This document shows, piece by piece, positions 23,202 through 34,899 of a DNA stretch of 64,000 nucleotides. Source of the stretch: Adineta ricciae (Eukaryota; Rotifera; Eurotatoria; Adinetida; Adinetidae); assembly GCA_905250025.1 (NCBI GenBank), contig CAJNOJ010000023.1, positions 620,001 through 684,000 of the forward strand, given 5' to 3'. Within the stretch, counting starts at the first letter, position 1, and every line of letters starts with the position of its first letter. The notes under the pieces were generated by a model. That model made no database searches and was not told the origin of the DNA. It saw only the letters and a program-made list of their open reading frames with translations. Made by a program: the position numbers and the translations under genes.

Positions 23202-23612
23202 GAGAAACTGATCTGCATATTTCTTCTTTGTTGTAAATAGAAACACTCTTTTTACGGATCAGTATTTCACTCATGGTTATTTTCTTTTTATCCTTATCTA
23301 TATCTATTAACATATGTGCAAATCCAACGTTCGCGTGTGTTTTGTCATGTTTATCTACATCGATATATATATATCTCGATCTGTACAGCGACGACATGTA
23401 TTTTTTTTCGTCTCTTCTATTTGTGTTGTTATCTATATTAGGAAACTGTTTATATGTTGTAGAGAAAAAAAAGCGGAAAACATTCGACGATTTGATGAAA
23501 TTTCGTAATTAAAATACATAGGTTTTTACATGTTTGAAAGGAACGAGAAAACCGTATTGAATCATAGAAGAAAACATTTGCTAAACCGCATCTTTATTTA
23601 CGAATGTTCTCA
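23202..23612. other. Convergent intergenic
   Basis: About 410 bp between the stops of the filamin-anillin gene (plus) and the B-box protein (minus). T-rich, with a short TA run near 23365-23375. Probably 3'UTRs; no gene is seen. Confidence 0.5.
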
Positions 23613-24947
23613 TCACAGTACAAAAATAGTGTACGTTTTTTTATAATTTAATTTATGAAAATTCACGCCATCTTCTGTGGAAACAGCTAAGACATGTGTG
23701 CCGAATAAAGTACTTCTGTATGGAATTGTATTATATGATATTGTTGAATTAACGTTACCTGTTTTTGTTATATGTAATAAACGTCCTGATTCGAAGTCAC
23801 TGATCAGCCAGTCTTCTCCGATGAATGGACAACAATGCAGTGGTCGAGTAGGACTCCATGTGATATCGAGAATGAACGACCAGATGGGTCTTAACGTTTC
23901 TGCTGATCGTAAATCCATTCGTGTTGTATTCTCGGAATGGTTTTTGATTATCACGGCAAGGTTTTCTTTCTCGTATCGAAGAGTATCGATAATTTCATCT
24001 GATTTGCATATATTCGATTGCCATTGTTGATCGAATTTCTTCGTTGATGCGAGACTAACTTTCATAATGGACGAGTGCGATTCGTTCGTTGAGAGAAAAA
24101 GACATTTCTCCGAACATGTACACGATAACCATTTGCGTTTTTCAAGAGCTTTTATTTTTTCAGTTGACATATCGCTTTCACTGAGAAGAAAAACATTTTT
24201 TGCTGTAGTTAAAACAAAACATTTCAATGTTGTTGACCAGCACACATCGAAAATCTTTTCATTCCGCCACGGAACTTGTTTGTAGATTAGTAAGTCTTCA
24301 TTCACAAAGCATAGATTAGGTGTTTGATGCATCAAAAGTATGCGATCATTACTAGCTAATATACGATAACTCCCTTCAGGTTGATGAATAGTCCGATAAG
24401 TCGGCGAAAGAATCGATAAGTTATAGACTTCTTCGTTTATCCCCCGGATATAAATCGAATTCGCATCTACTGCTAATGGTCGGATTTGAATATCAATAAA
24501 ATTCTCATGCAGATTTTTCACTTGTCTTTCTAAATAATCGACCATCGTTGATAATTCGTAGATATCAGTACGGTTCATCTGTTGGTCGTGAATTAGTTTA
24601 TTAACTTTGTTGTGAACGTGATTGATTTCATTGCGTTCTTCATTGACTTTGTCTTTCAACAATCGTTCAACTTCTTGGTATTTTTGTTCGACATACTGAT
24701 CGATCTTCCGATGAGAATCCGCTCGCCAGTGCTCAAGTTGTTGTCGATAAGTGTCGCTGACAGTCGCGATATCAATCGATTTCAGATGAGCATCTAATGA
24801 TTGAATCGTGTCAACAAATGGATTTAGTCGACTGTTGAGATAGTTATTATGTTCATTCAAATGAACGACACAGATGTTTTGTTGACAGCAATGACATAGA
24901 GCACATGCTGTACGATCACATGCATGGGTAGCGCATGGTTGAGACAT
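23613..24947 (-). CDS. TRIM-like protein: B-box-type zinc finger, coiled coil, propeller-like C-terminus
   Basis: A single uninterrupted frame of 444 residues, unusual among the intron-rich neighbours. Residues 5-33 hold a Cys/His cluster (CATHACDRTACALCHCCQQ then CVVHLNEH) like a B-box zinc finger. Residues about 40-165 are helical and charged, a likely coiled coil. The C-terminal 270 residues have repeated beta-rich strands with W/LLS/D patterns, suggesting a WD/NHL-like propeller, but no repeat is clear enough to name. There is no RING, so it would not be a classical TRIM ligase by itself. Function is not known. The ATG at 24947 starts just before the zinc cluster. Confidence 0.75.
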   Translation of the reverse strand: MSQPCATHACDRTACALCHCCQQNICVVHLNEHNNYLNSRLNPFVDTIQSLDAHLKSIDIATVSDTYRQQLEHWRADSHRKIDQYVEQKYQEVERLLKDKVNEERNEINHVHNKVNKLIHDQQMNRTDIYELSTMVDYLERQVKNLHENFIDIQIRPLAVDANSIYIRGINEEVYNLSILSPTYRTIHQPEGSYRILASNDRILLMHQTPNLCFVNEDLLIYKQVPWRNEKIFDVCWSTTLKCFVLTTAKNVFLLSESDMSTEKIKALEKRKWLSCTCSEKCLFLSTNESHSSIMKVSLASTKKFDQQWQSNICKSDEIIDTLRYEKENLAVIIKNHSENTTRMDLRSAETLRPIWSFILDITWSPTRPLHCCPFIGEDWLISDFESGRLLHITKTGNVNSTISYNTIPYRSTLFGTHVLAVSTEDGVNFHKLNYKKTYTIFVL

Positions 24948-25772
24948 CGGCGAAAAACAACTAGCAGAATTGGAGACAGAACTGATGCAGACGAAAGAAT
25001 TCGTCGTTTTATGATGGCAAATTGTGAAACAATCTCATTTTTTTGAAGGATACCAACGATTACCTTGATATTTGCCCGACAAAATCGGAGACTTTCCTTT
25101 TTAATTTATGATTTAACGAAAGATAATCACAACTTTGTCAATATTGATTTTGCCTGATGAGCTTGATATACTTTAATCGGCTCATAAAACATCAAATACA
25201 TCTAATTTCTCACATACATTGATCGATATCTCTAGTAAGTTCGTTGACAAACGAATTCCTACTCATTCGATAGTTCGCGACGAAGAACAGTGTGAGTAAT
25301 CTAATGCGTTTTCACGTTTAGTCAAGTCTGACAAGTTCGATGCGTAGGAACAGAATGCTGTCGCTCGATCGATTGCATATGCGTTGAATGATTCATCTAT
25401 CGAAAGGTCACGTCAAAGCATAAATGTATGCCAATCAAAACGCGCTGCAAGACCATTCACGTTATTTAATTAGCTACAAGTACCTTTATTTATTTATTTC
25501 GACCATGCTGACATAATCTATAGCGAACGATCACGTGCAAACAAATATTATTCATATAGAACAGGAAGACATTCTCACGAATCAATACATCAAAGTAGGC
25601 CCGAACATCTATTAGTAATAAAGCGTCGTCGTCGTTTTGCTTATCTAGGTGCCTTTATCACGTCTTTTTATTAACAAAAAATATTATTTACATGATTTTG
25701 ATCATCATATTTCAAAGGAACGAGACTACCCACTAATCTTTGCAACAAAGAATAACGAAATACGGAATAAAT
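24948..25772. other. Intergenic
   Basis: About 825 bp upstream of the B-box gene. Only short scattered open frames; no recognised element. It likely contains the promoter of the B-box gene and the 3'UTR of the next one. Confidence 0.5.
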
Positions 25773-26459
25773 TTAAAACCATTCATATTCATCACTGATT
25801 GCATCGTAAAAAATTTCTTCTCCATTATCGACATCAGCACACTTTCTCCTCCATCGTTGTCTTACCGCACGAACAATGTGACGTGTTCGTGCGTGTAAGG
25901 TATAACAAGCACCATTGGACGAGTAGTAATGAAATAAGAAACACGAAAATGATCGCACTACATTTGCAAATTGGCCATTTGAAAATGGTTGAAATAACAA
26001 GGTTAATAACTGAAATAGTCGGTGAATACTGGAGATTAGAATCATTAGACGACTGACAATTAAGTGGATGGCTGATAGGATCGATCTTAACATTTGAATC
26101 CACCCATGAATAACGCGAATAATTTGAATGAGTTTTTCAATGAATAGAAAAATTTCCCGTGTGAATCGATCGATTTGAGCAAAGAGTCGAAAGATAAATG
26201 CGGCTGCTAGACATAGGGAATTATACGTTCGAGAAATATTTTTGACTAAATGGTGAGCACGAGATTTGCGCTTCAATGGTTCTTCATACGAATATGCATT
26301 GGCTTTTAGACGATGTTTACTAAAAACAAACAACAACAGGATTAATGTGCAGGAAAACAAAACTATTCAGCAAAGTGCTTACGAACTGAAACGGACAAGT
26401 AATGACGTACGGTGGAAGAGATTGTGCTGCTGCCGTCTTTTGGTCTTGGAGAAAATCAT
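25773..26459 (-). CDS. Small membrane protein, unknown (weak PEX13-like look)
   Basis: Two exons, 26393-26459 and 25773-26319, join in phase across a 73-bp intron to give about 205 residues from MIFSKTKRRQQHN. The N-terminus is basic. Residues about 60-150 contain several amphipathic or hydrophobic helices rich in Ile, Leu and Phe (IEKLIQIIRVIHGWIQMLRS, IVSRLMILISS). The C-terminus is acidic (GEEIFYDAISDEYEWF). An overlapping frame at 25834-26103 is also strongly hydrophobic (FKWPICKCSAIIFVFLISLL), and splicing into it would resemble the PEX13 membrane segment; I cannot decide between the two readings. An acceptor-like TATAG lies just upstream of the ATG. Function is unknown. Confidence 0.45.
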
Positions 26460-27515
26460 ATGTTCTATACAGGTTAGTATTATGATAGGAGTGTATGGAT
26501 ATGAGTAATAGTTTTCAAGGCATATGTGTATCGCGCGACATATTTGCAACACACGATTAATAAAGGTAGAATAACCTGTAAACATCGACATACGTCATTA
26601 GGTTGCATCCTCCAACGCAGAGAAACGCGGGTGTGTGCATAGGATATGTGATGTTTGATGGGTTATATTTGAGTAGAAGATTCCTGTTATGTGTGTTGAA
26701 AACTATTGTAAGATTAAAATGTTTCTTCACTGATCGAATCAAATAACATGTGTGATTGGGTTCGGGTTTTTTTTCTTCTTTCTTCTTCTTCTAATCAAAT
26801 ATTTGAAAAGGAGACCAATGACACGAATACGAAAAAAGGCTCGTTGTTGCGTCTTTTTTGATGATTGTTCTTTCACGAGATGATTGTACTCATAATAACA
26901 GAATGAAAGAAGAAAAAAAACGACATATGGGATAACAGATAAACGAACGAGGTTAACATACAACTGAACTCATTGCTGATCTATAAAATATGTGACGACA
27001 TAGGATAGTACAAAAGTGAGTCCCCTTGTTCTGTTGAAGTATACTTGATTGATGACATATCTTTAGTGCGGTTCGTATTGCATTGGGGGCAAGCGATTGA
27101 ATATGCTGATTAAAACAGCAGTTCAGTAACGCTCCTGTAGCACAACTGGAAACTTCTTTAGCAATGAAGTGATTGGAATGAGTTAGTATAGACATTCGTC
27201 TGCAATTGATCTTTTATTGCTATACATAGTAACAACTATTACGAATTACTATGTGTCGTGTTCGAAGAAAAAACGAAACAATTTCAACACTATGGAAAAA
27301 GGACAACGAATCCTAGGGATGTTTGCTACTATTGAATTTCCAGGAGCTGTGTTTTGTGCATAGAAACATTTAACACGAGAGTTACGATTGACTTTACATT
27401 CTGATGTGATGAATTTCTACGCGCTCATTCTTCATTGTAATAACACAATTTTTTTAAGTTTATAATTGCACGAAATCTCATAATGTATTGGTAAAATAAC
27501 GAGATTCTATAACAC
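26460..27515. other. Intergenic
   Basis: About 1.05 kb between divergent starts (small membrane protein on minus, 17-intron gene on plus). Short open frames only. A T/C-rich tract lies at about 26765-26795. Confidence 0.5.
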
Positions 27516-30500
27516 ATGGCAAACAAAAAACGAAAGAATAGTATTTGTTCATGATATTAGTAATACTTATTCTACTGTCATTCTCTTAGATCGTAAGGCA
27601 TCAGCGAAAACCGTGCGGCAGATGAATTGGATGGATGATATTCAATTGTTACCGGATAGTATTGACAAAAGTTAGAATAAAAACAATGAAATGATCTTAT
27701 AAATGATCCGTTTACTGTTTGTAGAACTACTAGATGAATGCTCTGAACTGATTCAGAATTTTAGTGAGTGCGACTCAGTCGAATTTGTACCTTGCTATCC
27801 ATTGAAATTTCGTATTAGTTGGGAATGAAAGATCATCACCATCGAAGCGTGTTAGGTCAAAATCAAAATCGACAAAACATTCCAGTGAGCCGCTCGCTTC
27901 TCCTCTAGAACTATGCTCGAGTATTGAATAACACTTCACCTAGTCACGAACAACAAAAAAGTTGCTAAAAAAGGTCCACAACAGAAGTCGTACCATCAAC
28001 AATCAAAAACAACGAAATTAAAAAGCGCTTTACGAAAGAAAAATCTTCCGCCATCATTTCAGTACAGTTCAACGGCATTTACAAATGCTTACCCTTACCA
28101 TACACCGTTCGTTTTCCACCTTAACAATAAAATTTTCAGAGAAAATATCAAAACTTTCCTTAGACCATTTCCATGTTATCATTCATACGGTCCAATCCAA
28201 TGTCCGAAAAATAAATTACCTATGCCAAGAGATCTCTGGTATCGTATTGTTTATTCTCAACTCCTAGAACAACAATTAAGTAAACAGGCACGATTTACGG
28301 TGGACCATTGGCAATGAATTTCAACTCTTTTAGTGCCGTCTTTGAAAAGAAAACAAGAAGAAGGTAGTTTCGTGAATAGAGAAGGTTGCAAAAATACAGT
28401 CTACAGAAATTTTAGTTGAAAACAATAGATCGATTGATGATTCGTCAGTTTGGCATAGTATGCTACGAGATTTTTGTTGTTTACATTGTCGTTGGAAGGA
28501 AAATTTAGATGACAGATCGATCAGCAGTAGTCCACGACGACAGCAAACGATGAATGCAGCGTTTTCATCACCAGCCATAGCGACGAAAATGCTCATATTA
28601 GATGGTACTATTGATGAAGCATTTCATTAAGCTTACAACTTTCGATTCGTACGAATTTATTTTATGAAATAGACGTACAAACTCCTATCACAAAAGAAGA
28701 GTCGCTATTCGTAGCACCATCTAAATCTCGCAAATCTTATCTAAGTAAAACAGTTCTTTGTGAAGCTATGAAATGGTAGATTTTCATTTAGTCAATCAGC
28801 TGGAGTATGTTCCTGAAACTTTGCCATTGGAAAGCGAACATGATCCAAGCCAGTCAAGTAAAGCTTGTCAATATTCTAATAACTCATTTTTATTTAACGA
28901 ATCCAAGATGTTTTACACTCGAAAATCGAAACGCAGAGAGAATGTATTTTTAAAAAAGTCACATCATTACAACATATTCCATTCTTTTGCAATCTATAGC
29001 TGAGAAAACTGTTCTGTCAACTCAATCTGCATACACCGAATTACCCACTCATCCAAGTATATCATTAGTTTTAAAACACCTGCTTAAATAATAGAATTTC
29101 GTTCATTTCTGCAAAGAGATTCTTCGTAGCTTGTCGACCTATGCTGCATTGGAACGTGAGATATAGCTCACATTTGCCATGCTCTACAAAAATTTCTCTG
29201 CATATAGAGATTCCATCCAATTCAAATCCTTCTGCGCCCTCCATCATTTTGCACGATCAACCAACTATTGAAGAATCACTTCGTAAACTGTCTCTTTCTC
29301 CTCGTTCTTTTGAATTCTAATCTGTTCGGTATACAGTAACGACGGCATCACACCCATCTCAAGACCTACCAAAGATTGTATCGATTGGGGACGTTGTGGA
29401 GCCTCCTTCCATTATATTCGATCATCCCATATACAATCAACTGGTTGGATGTATGTACAAAATTCTCAAACTAGACTGAAATTTTTCCTGTTTTTGATCA
29501 GATTATCAACTTCAAGACGTTCTTCAAGTTGAATTATTCAAACGACTGAATCGTCGATTGATACACATACGTCAAACATTGAAGAACATGTCATCCAACG
29601 ATATCGAAATAAAACTAAAATACAAGCGTGATGGTATACACTGGTATAAATAATACTTTACTCATCTTAAAATTCTAGCATTAGCCAGAAAAAGACAAAT
29701 TCCAGTGGAGTCCTTGACCAAGGATGAACGACTGGCTATGGCCGAACGTCAGTAGAACATTCTCAAGATTCGATTGAAGAAGAAACTTTTCCTTTTTCTT
29801 TTCTGTTTTTTTTTTCAAGTGGAATTGAATGTCTATGAATATGCTCAGGGTGAGTAAAGACTTCTCATAAAAAAAAGAGCCATATCTCACCAGGAAATTT
29901 TGCAGTACGCGATACTCCATCCATCCAAGGTATGCCGATGGAAATGATAAACGAATCTGAGATGCACCAGATATCATCAGTATCTCCAATTTCACCTGTG
30001 CGAAGGAGTGTTGTTTCAATTCAATCGTTCACTTCAACATTCCAAATAAGTGAATAGTACTTTCTCGCGTACCTAGGTGCAAAATGATCATTTTGAAGTT
30101 CAACCATCCGCCATTACTCAATCTGTAGCTCTCATTTCGACGACAGCAACTCAAATCAGTGATAAAACAGGTAAGTTCGACGAAATCAAATCTTCACCTA
30201 TCTATTTCACGTAGAAACATTTCTTTCATGGGCGCACCCGCTTCTGTCTCACTTCATGAACAATCTATTTGAACATTCAACATCGTTACGTAAAATTCAA
30301 ATACACAAACAGCGTGAGTGACCGTAGTCAACTCCAAACTCTTTATATTGAAAATGAAACATAGTGGCTCGACGATACGAACATATTTGTGCGAAAGCGA
30401 AAGAGTTCAACACAAAACAATTGCAAACACGTAAGATTGATGTATGATTATCTTCGTCAATCTAAACTTTTTCTTAATAGAAATCCACGCCAAATCGAAG

Positions 30501-30787
30501 GGTTCGTATTCAATGTTAACAATCAAAAGACAGATATCATATGCAATGATTTCAGCTTTAATACAACAAAAAACTATTGCGAAACCGACTGAAGATCAAT
30601 GTCTACGAATGGCCGAATGTAAGTAACAGATATGAATACTTCTGAAGATAACCTAATCTGCTTTGTAGTGAAATTATGTCTGTTCGAGCTTGCACGAGGT
30701 ACAGTTTTTCTCTTCGATTGTATTCTGATCTTTTTCTGTCGTTCTCTTCTAGAACAATCCGAGCGAAATCAATTAAACTTGGAATAA
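27516..30787 (+). CDS. Unknown multi-exon protein, about 640 residues, rebuilt from about 18 short exons
   Basis: No long open frame shows this gene. Starting at the ATG at 27516 (MANKKRKN), exons joined at GT-AG sites with introns of about 45-70 bp keep the frame to a TAA at 30785-30787. Segments in order: basic start (NRKASAKTVRQMNWMDDIQL), Ser/Lys-rich disorder, a Pro/Tyr/Phe segment (FRENIKTFLRPFPCYHSYGP, then PMPRDLWYRIVYSQLLEQ), SVWHSMLRDFCCLHCRWKEN, a long disordered middle, a helical region (QDVLQVELFKRLNRRLIHIR, then DALARKRQIPVESLTKDERL), and a helical C-terminus (LARRYEHICAKAKEFNTKQL to SERNQLNLE). Two exon borders (near 28858-29000 and 30000-30080) are uncertain. No known domain was recognised. 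The helical, charged ends suggest a scaffold-type protein, which is inference. Confidence 0.6.
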
Positions 30788-30927
30788 ACTTTGTATTTCT
30801 TGTTGCATGTTGTTTCCTTTTCTGTTTATTAATGATCTTTTCTTGTTCTTATCTCGGATTTTTTTCTTCTTGTTTACAAAAACAAGTGAAAGAAAAGTTC
30901 TAAAAACAAACAAAAACAATCGGTTTC

Positions 30928-31420
30928 TTATGCTGTAGCAATAGCTGTTGATTGATCGCCTGGTACAGTTCTGATAATATCTGAATCACCTGGATCAGTT
31001 ATAGCAAGAATTCCAACACGAAAGTATTTGCCGCAAGCTGTACCTAATTCAATGTTATTTCCGCCATAGTGATGTACACCAGTCTTGGCTAACATAGCAT
31101 AGTATTCGATTTCACTCTTTCTACAGACCAAAAAGTTATCGAAAGATTTGGTTATGGAGGAAGAAGGTCATCTATTGTCTCACCTGATTTGTGGTGTGTT
31201 GCCTGAAACAAGGATCAACTTAGCTTGACCGTTGCGTAAAGCTTTCAATGTTTGACGATAACCGAGTACGTATTTACCAGATTTCATCACAAGTTGGAGA
31301 CGTTGATTGATCGTCTCAGCTTGCTTTTTCTATAGATGAAGGTAAACGAAAAAAAGACAATAAACGGATGAAATCTCTTCGTTCGTAACATACTCCAGCG
31401 ACTTTTTTTGGTGGTGCCAT
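30928..31420 (-). CDS. RPL30: 60S ribosomal protein L30 (eL30)
   Basis: Component of the large ribosomal subunit. Three exons: MAPPKKVAG, then [20 protein letters not shown] to GNTPQIR, then [20 protein letters not shown] to the end. It is nearly identical to animal eL30 ([20 protein letters not shown] in human). Length is about 120 residues, close to the family's 115. The C-terminus has a short Ala/Thr extension (STAIATA). A TTTTTCAG acceptor lies 3 nt before the ATG. It is divergent from the RRM gene with about 300 bp between starts, and convergent with the preceding gene (140 bp). Confidence 0.97.
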
Positions 31421-31719
31421 AATCTGAAAAAGATGAAAGATGTTAAATCATTGATTTTAAAAGTAAAAATGAGCTATAATAAACAAAAATCCATTGGAAA
31501 TGGTATTATTCAGTCGCCATTATCGTTCGATTCATCATTCGAATAGGTTTGAGCCTCCATTTCAACCGACATTTCTCTCCGACAGTGAGAGCGCTACTGT
31601 CGCCGATGAGATTTCTCACTCGTTTGCTTGTTCTTCTCTTTCTATGTTACAATCAATAACATCATGTGTAGATGTTTTCTTTTGTTTTCTAATTATTATT
31701 TATAAATCGTTTTTTTCAG
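31421..31719. promoter_or_regulatory. Shared upstream region of RPL30 and the RRM/RS gene
   Basis: About 300 bp between divergent starts. Each flank ends in a splice acceptor against or next to the start codon (TTTTTCAG, then ATTATG, on the minus side; TTTTTTCAG directly before ATG on the plus side). Promoter elements proper were not recognised. Confidence 0.4.
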
Positions 31720-33232
31720 ATGCGTTCGTCCAGTGGACCATTGAAGCTGTTCATTGGTAATATTGGCGATAACAATAAATCAGATTTGAGCCGAGTATTT
31801 AGTAAATATGGTGAAATTTCCACGATTTATGTCGATGAAAAGAAGAACTTTGCTTTCGTGGAATTTACTTCTGTGAGTGACGGCGAACGTGCTTTACACG
31901 ATATCAACCACAAAACAGTGAATGGCTCACGACTTCGTGTGGAATATGCCAAATCGGATAAAGTCTCACGAGATGCTCGCCGACCAAATTCACGCGAACG
32001 TTCACCCACATCAACATTATATAATCATTTACAGGTTTGATACATCAGCAATTTGAAATGTTTATTCAAATGTTTCTTTTCTTCATATCAAAGGTAACCG
32101 CAAATCGTCTGCCACCAATAGATTCAATTCGTCAGAATTACTATCAAAATCATCCGCTTGCAATGATGCCCGCTTCAGCTATGTCTCGTGGTCGATCGTT
32201 GACGCCGCCATCGTTCAAACAGAATGCTCGTATTTCATCCATGTCCCATTTGCGATCTCAAGAATTCTATCCACCTTACTATCCACATCATCCATCTGTC
32301 TACACCGATCCAGCGTATTACCGAGCATATGCAGATCCATATTTGATACAGCGTTTGCCACCACCACCACCTGGTGCTTTTTTGCGTTCGACATCACCAT
32401 CATCGTCTCGTGCTCATCGACATATGTATCCGTCAGCGGATTATGACCGTTATCCTTCAGTATCTTCGCATAAACGAGTGTTACGTCGAAGTCGGAGTCG
32501 TAGCCGACGCAGGTACATATTTCGAATCTTGTCCTCCTTGTCTTTTCTGTCATCGATGATAAACAAAAGCAATTGCTTTGCCGTTCTACTAATGTCATTT
32601 GATTTCCTCCTTCATCGTCCGTTGCGTCTTTATCAAAAGAGCATCTACTTCCAACGATCGACTAAACTTCCTCTCTTTTTCCAAAGACAGACAGCTATTC
32701 GATGACTTATGGAAAAAATAATCATTGAAAAGGTTGGTTTTTTCCAAGTGAAGTTTCTGTTTTAAAAAAAAAAAACTAACACTAAAATCGTTGCCGATCA
32801 GCACGATGATTTATTATAACGTTGCGTATCTTTAGAAATTCGCCAACACGAAAGGGTCGATCCAGTCGTGAAAGAAAACGCAAACGACGAACTTCCAGTT
32901 CATCTTCACCTAAACATCAACGCGATCGTGGCCCACAAACACCACCATCTACACATCGAACTAAAAGACGGTAAAGTCAATTTTTTCTTCAAATTTCTTA
33001 ATTATTTATTCTTTTTTTTCATATGAAGATCTCGTTCTGATTCTAATACAGTTGCTTCAACATCCGAAAAAAAGTCACGCTCAACGTCTTCGTCATCTTC
33101 TGAAGATGACAAGCAATCAGATTCTAGACGGTATGTGTCTCTCCATGCCAAACTCACCTCTATCTTCTTCCTCTTAGGCCACAAAACAATGGTTCAGATC
33201 GCAAGCATTCAAAAAGAAAGACACGAGAATAA
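31720..33232 (+). CDS. SR-type splicing factor: RRM plus Arg/Ser-rich domain
   Basis: Nuclear RNA-binding protein expected to act in pre-mRNA splicing. Residues about 8-78 form one RRM with RNP2 (LKLFIGNI) and RNP1 (NFAFVEFTS). The next part is Pro/Tyr-rich (QEFYPPYYPHHPSVY, LPPPPPGAFL). RS-rich exons follow (RRSRSRSRRR; about 32839-32970, about 33030-33131, and a last exon ending RKHSKRKTRE). Five or six exons are all in phase; one intron (about 32514-32838) is longer than usual at about 325 bp. The stop codon overlaps an AATAAA at 33228-33233. The RRM resembles the RSF1/RBM4-type class with one domain, but I would not assign an orthologue. Confidence 0.85.
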
Positions 33233-33816
33233 ATCAATTTTTAAAATTAATAATATTACACTATTTGTTTACTTTGTTCGACTCTCTCTCTCTCTCTCTT
33301 TCCTTCTATACATGTATGTGTGCTTTTTTTCTCACTAAACATTCGTTATGTGATGCGAACATTTCTTACTATTGAGTTGGGTTTTTTACTAATTCAGTTG
33401 TTTTTTTGTTATATGTTGTGCGAGCACATATATCTCGTACTATTTCAACTATCTTTGATTGTGGTTAATGTTGATGTTTTTGCTCAAGAGAAAATAAATC
33501 AAACTATGAACACATTAATATACATGCGAAACAACTGTTCGAATTCAGATTTCGTAAAAAATATTTGAAGAGAAAAATTTTCATATTAGTCAGCTCAGAG
33601 AAATTTAAAAGTATATCATTTCTTTTGTTTACCTACTTAAGTAAAATCGATCTCACTATTTTTCCGTATTAATAACATGGATTCGATGAGTGTTTTTCAT
33701 TTAACATTTGTTTAGTTGATAATAGAAACGCCACTGTACTTTGGTGAGAATCATGAACTTTGTTTTGAATACTGATCAGATTGAATGTATTAGATTCTTT
33801 ATAGCGAAACTGTGAT
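33233..33816. other. Intergenic
   Basis: T-rich sequence after the RRM gene, with a (CT)n run at about 33282-33300. No gene is seen. Confidence 0.5.
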
Positions 33817-34255
33817 ATGGATTTTGTAGAAATCGCAACGAACTTCAAAAAAGCATGTCATAATCATGACTTCTTGGTTCAGAAGCATAAACCGTGTATG
33901 AGCTCCGGTCGATATATTGGTGGATGTTAAATTAGAAGATGGCGAGTGTCTGACAATCTACAAATTGGAAAAGTCTTCTGGCCCTGGTAGTATCAATTCT
34001 GATGAATTAAAATCGAAAGCATTTCCATTTGTCTACGATACGAAAAGCGAAACGGATGTAGAAAAAAGAAACGATCTCATTCGTACGAGTTTAAAGAATT
34101 TGTTCCCAAACTATCGTGTTCATGCGTTTATCTTTACAGAAAACTGCGTTCATGCAGGCTACTTCAAAGCATGTGCAAGCTTCAAGAAGGAATACGGATC
34201 AGACTTTATTGTTTTTTTTAACTTGAACAGCTTTTGTGCATTATTTTGCAAATAG
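33817..34255 (+). pseudogene. Candidate small gene or gene remnant, unknown
   Basis: An ATG at 33817 opens a frame MDFVEIATNFKKACHNHDFL to CMSSGRYIGG, which stops at about 33930. A second, overlapping frame carries on in a protein-like way (GECLTIYKLEKSSGPGSI, then KNLFPNYRVHAFIFTENCVH) to 34255. The two would be joined by an intron of only about 28 bp, shorter than any other here, or by a one-base frame change. Codon use looks coding in both parts. No family was recognised. It may be a frame-shifted remnant, a truncated copy, or a real gene with a very short intron. Confidence 0.35.
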
Positions 34256-34899
34256 AATCTTTATTTCAAGTAGATAGCGCTCAATAAAATGTCCCTGTAG
34301 CATTTCTGCTTGTTATTGTTAACTAGAGACATCTATGCAGACAATCGGATTAGACATTTGTCAATATTTCTTCTGACATTCTGCTTTCAATGGAAACAAT
34401 TACAAAAATATTTTCCTCTATGAAAATTGTTGAATTATAAAAAACAAATGTTATGGTCACGGATGATCGATTGGCTTTCGGGTGTGTATCTACCTACCGT
34501 CAAAATCGCCGGTAATAAAAAAATAACGAAGTAAAGGACAGACAAGACAAGTGAGCACGGCAGAGTACAGTCAAACAGTGATTCATCATCTCCGCAACTC
34601 GAATAAATAGGACGCATCTGAATCGAGCTTCATAAACAAAAAGTCAACAGAGAAAAAAGTTGGAAGAAATTGAAACAGAAAGAAATATTTTGTTACTTTT
34701 GAAGCTCGCGTCCATCGCATTGGCTATCAATGTTATGATTTTTCTTCTAATTCTTTAGATGAAATTTCTCCTGACCAAATAATGAACGAATAGTAAGAAG
34801 GAGAAAAATCGTGTCACCATTTTTTCCTGAATATTCCTTATGATTATTTGATTTCATCAGCAGCAACAAACAACTTTCGAATCAACGAATATTTAAGCA
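34256..34899. other. Intergenic upstream of ASH1L
   Basis: About 640 bp with only short frames; presumably the promoter region of the ASH1L gene. Nothing else is seen. Confidence 0.5.
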
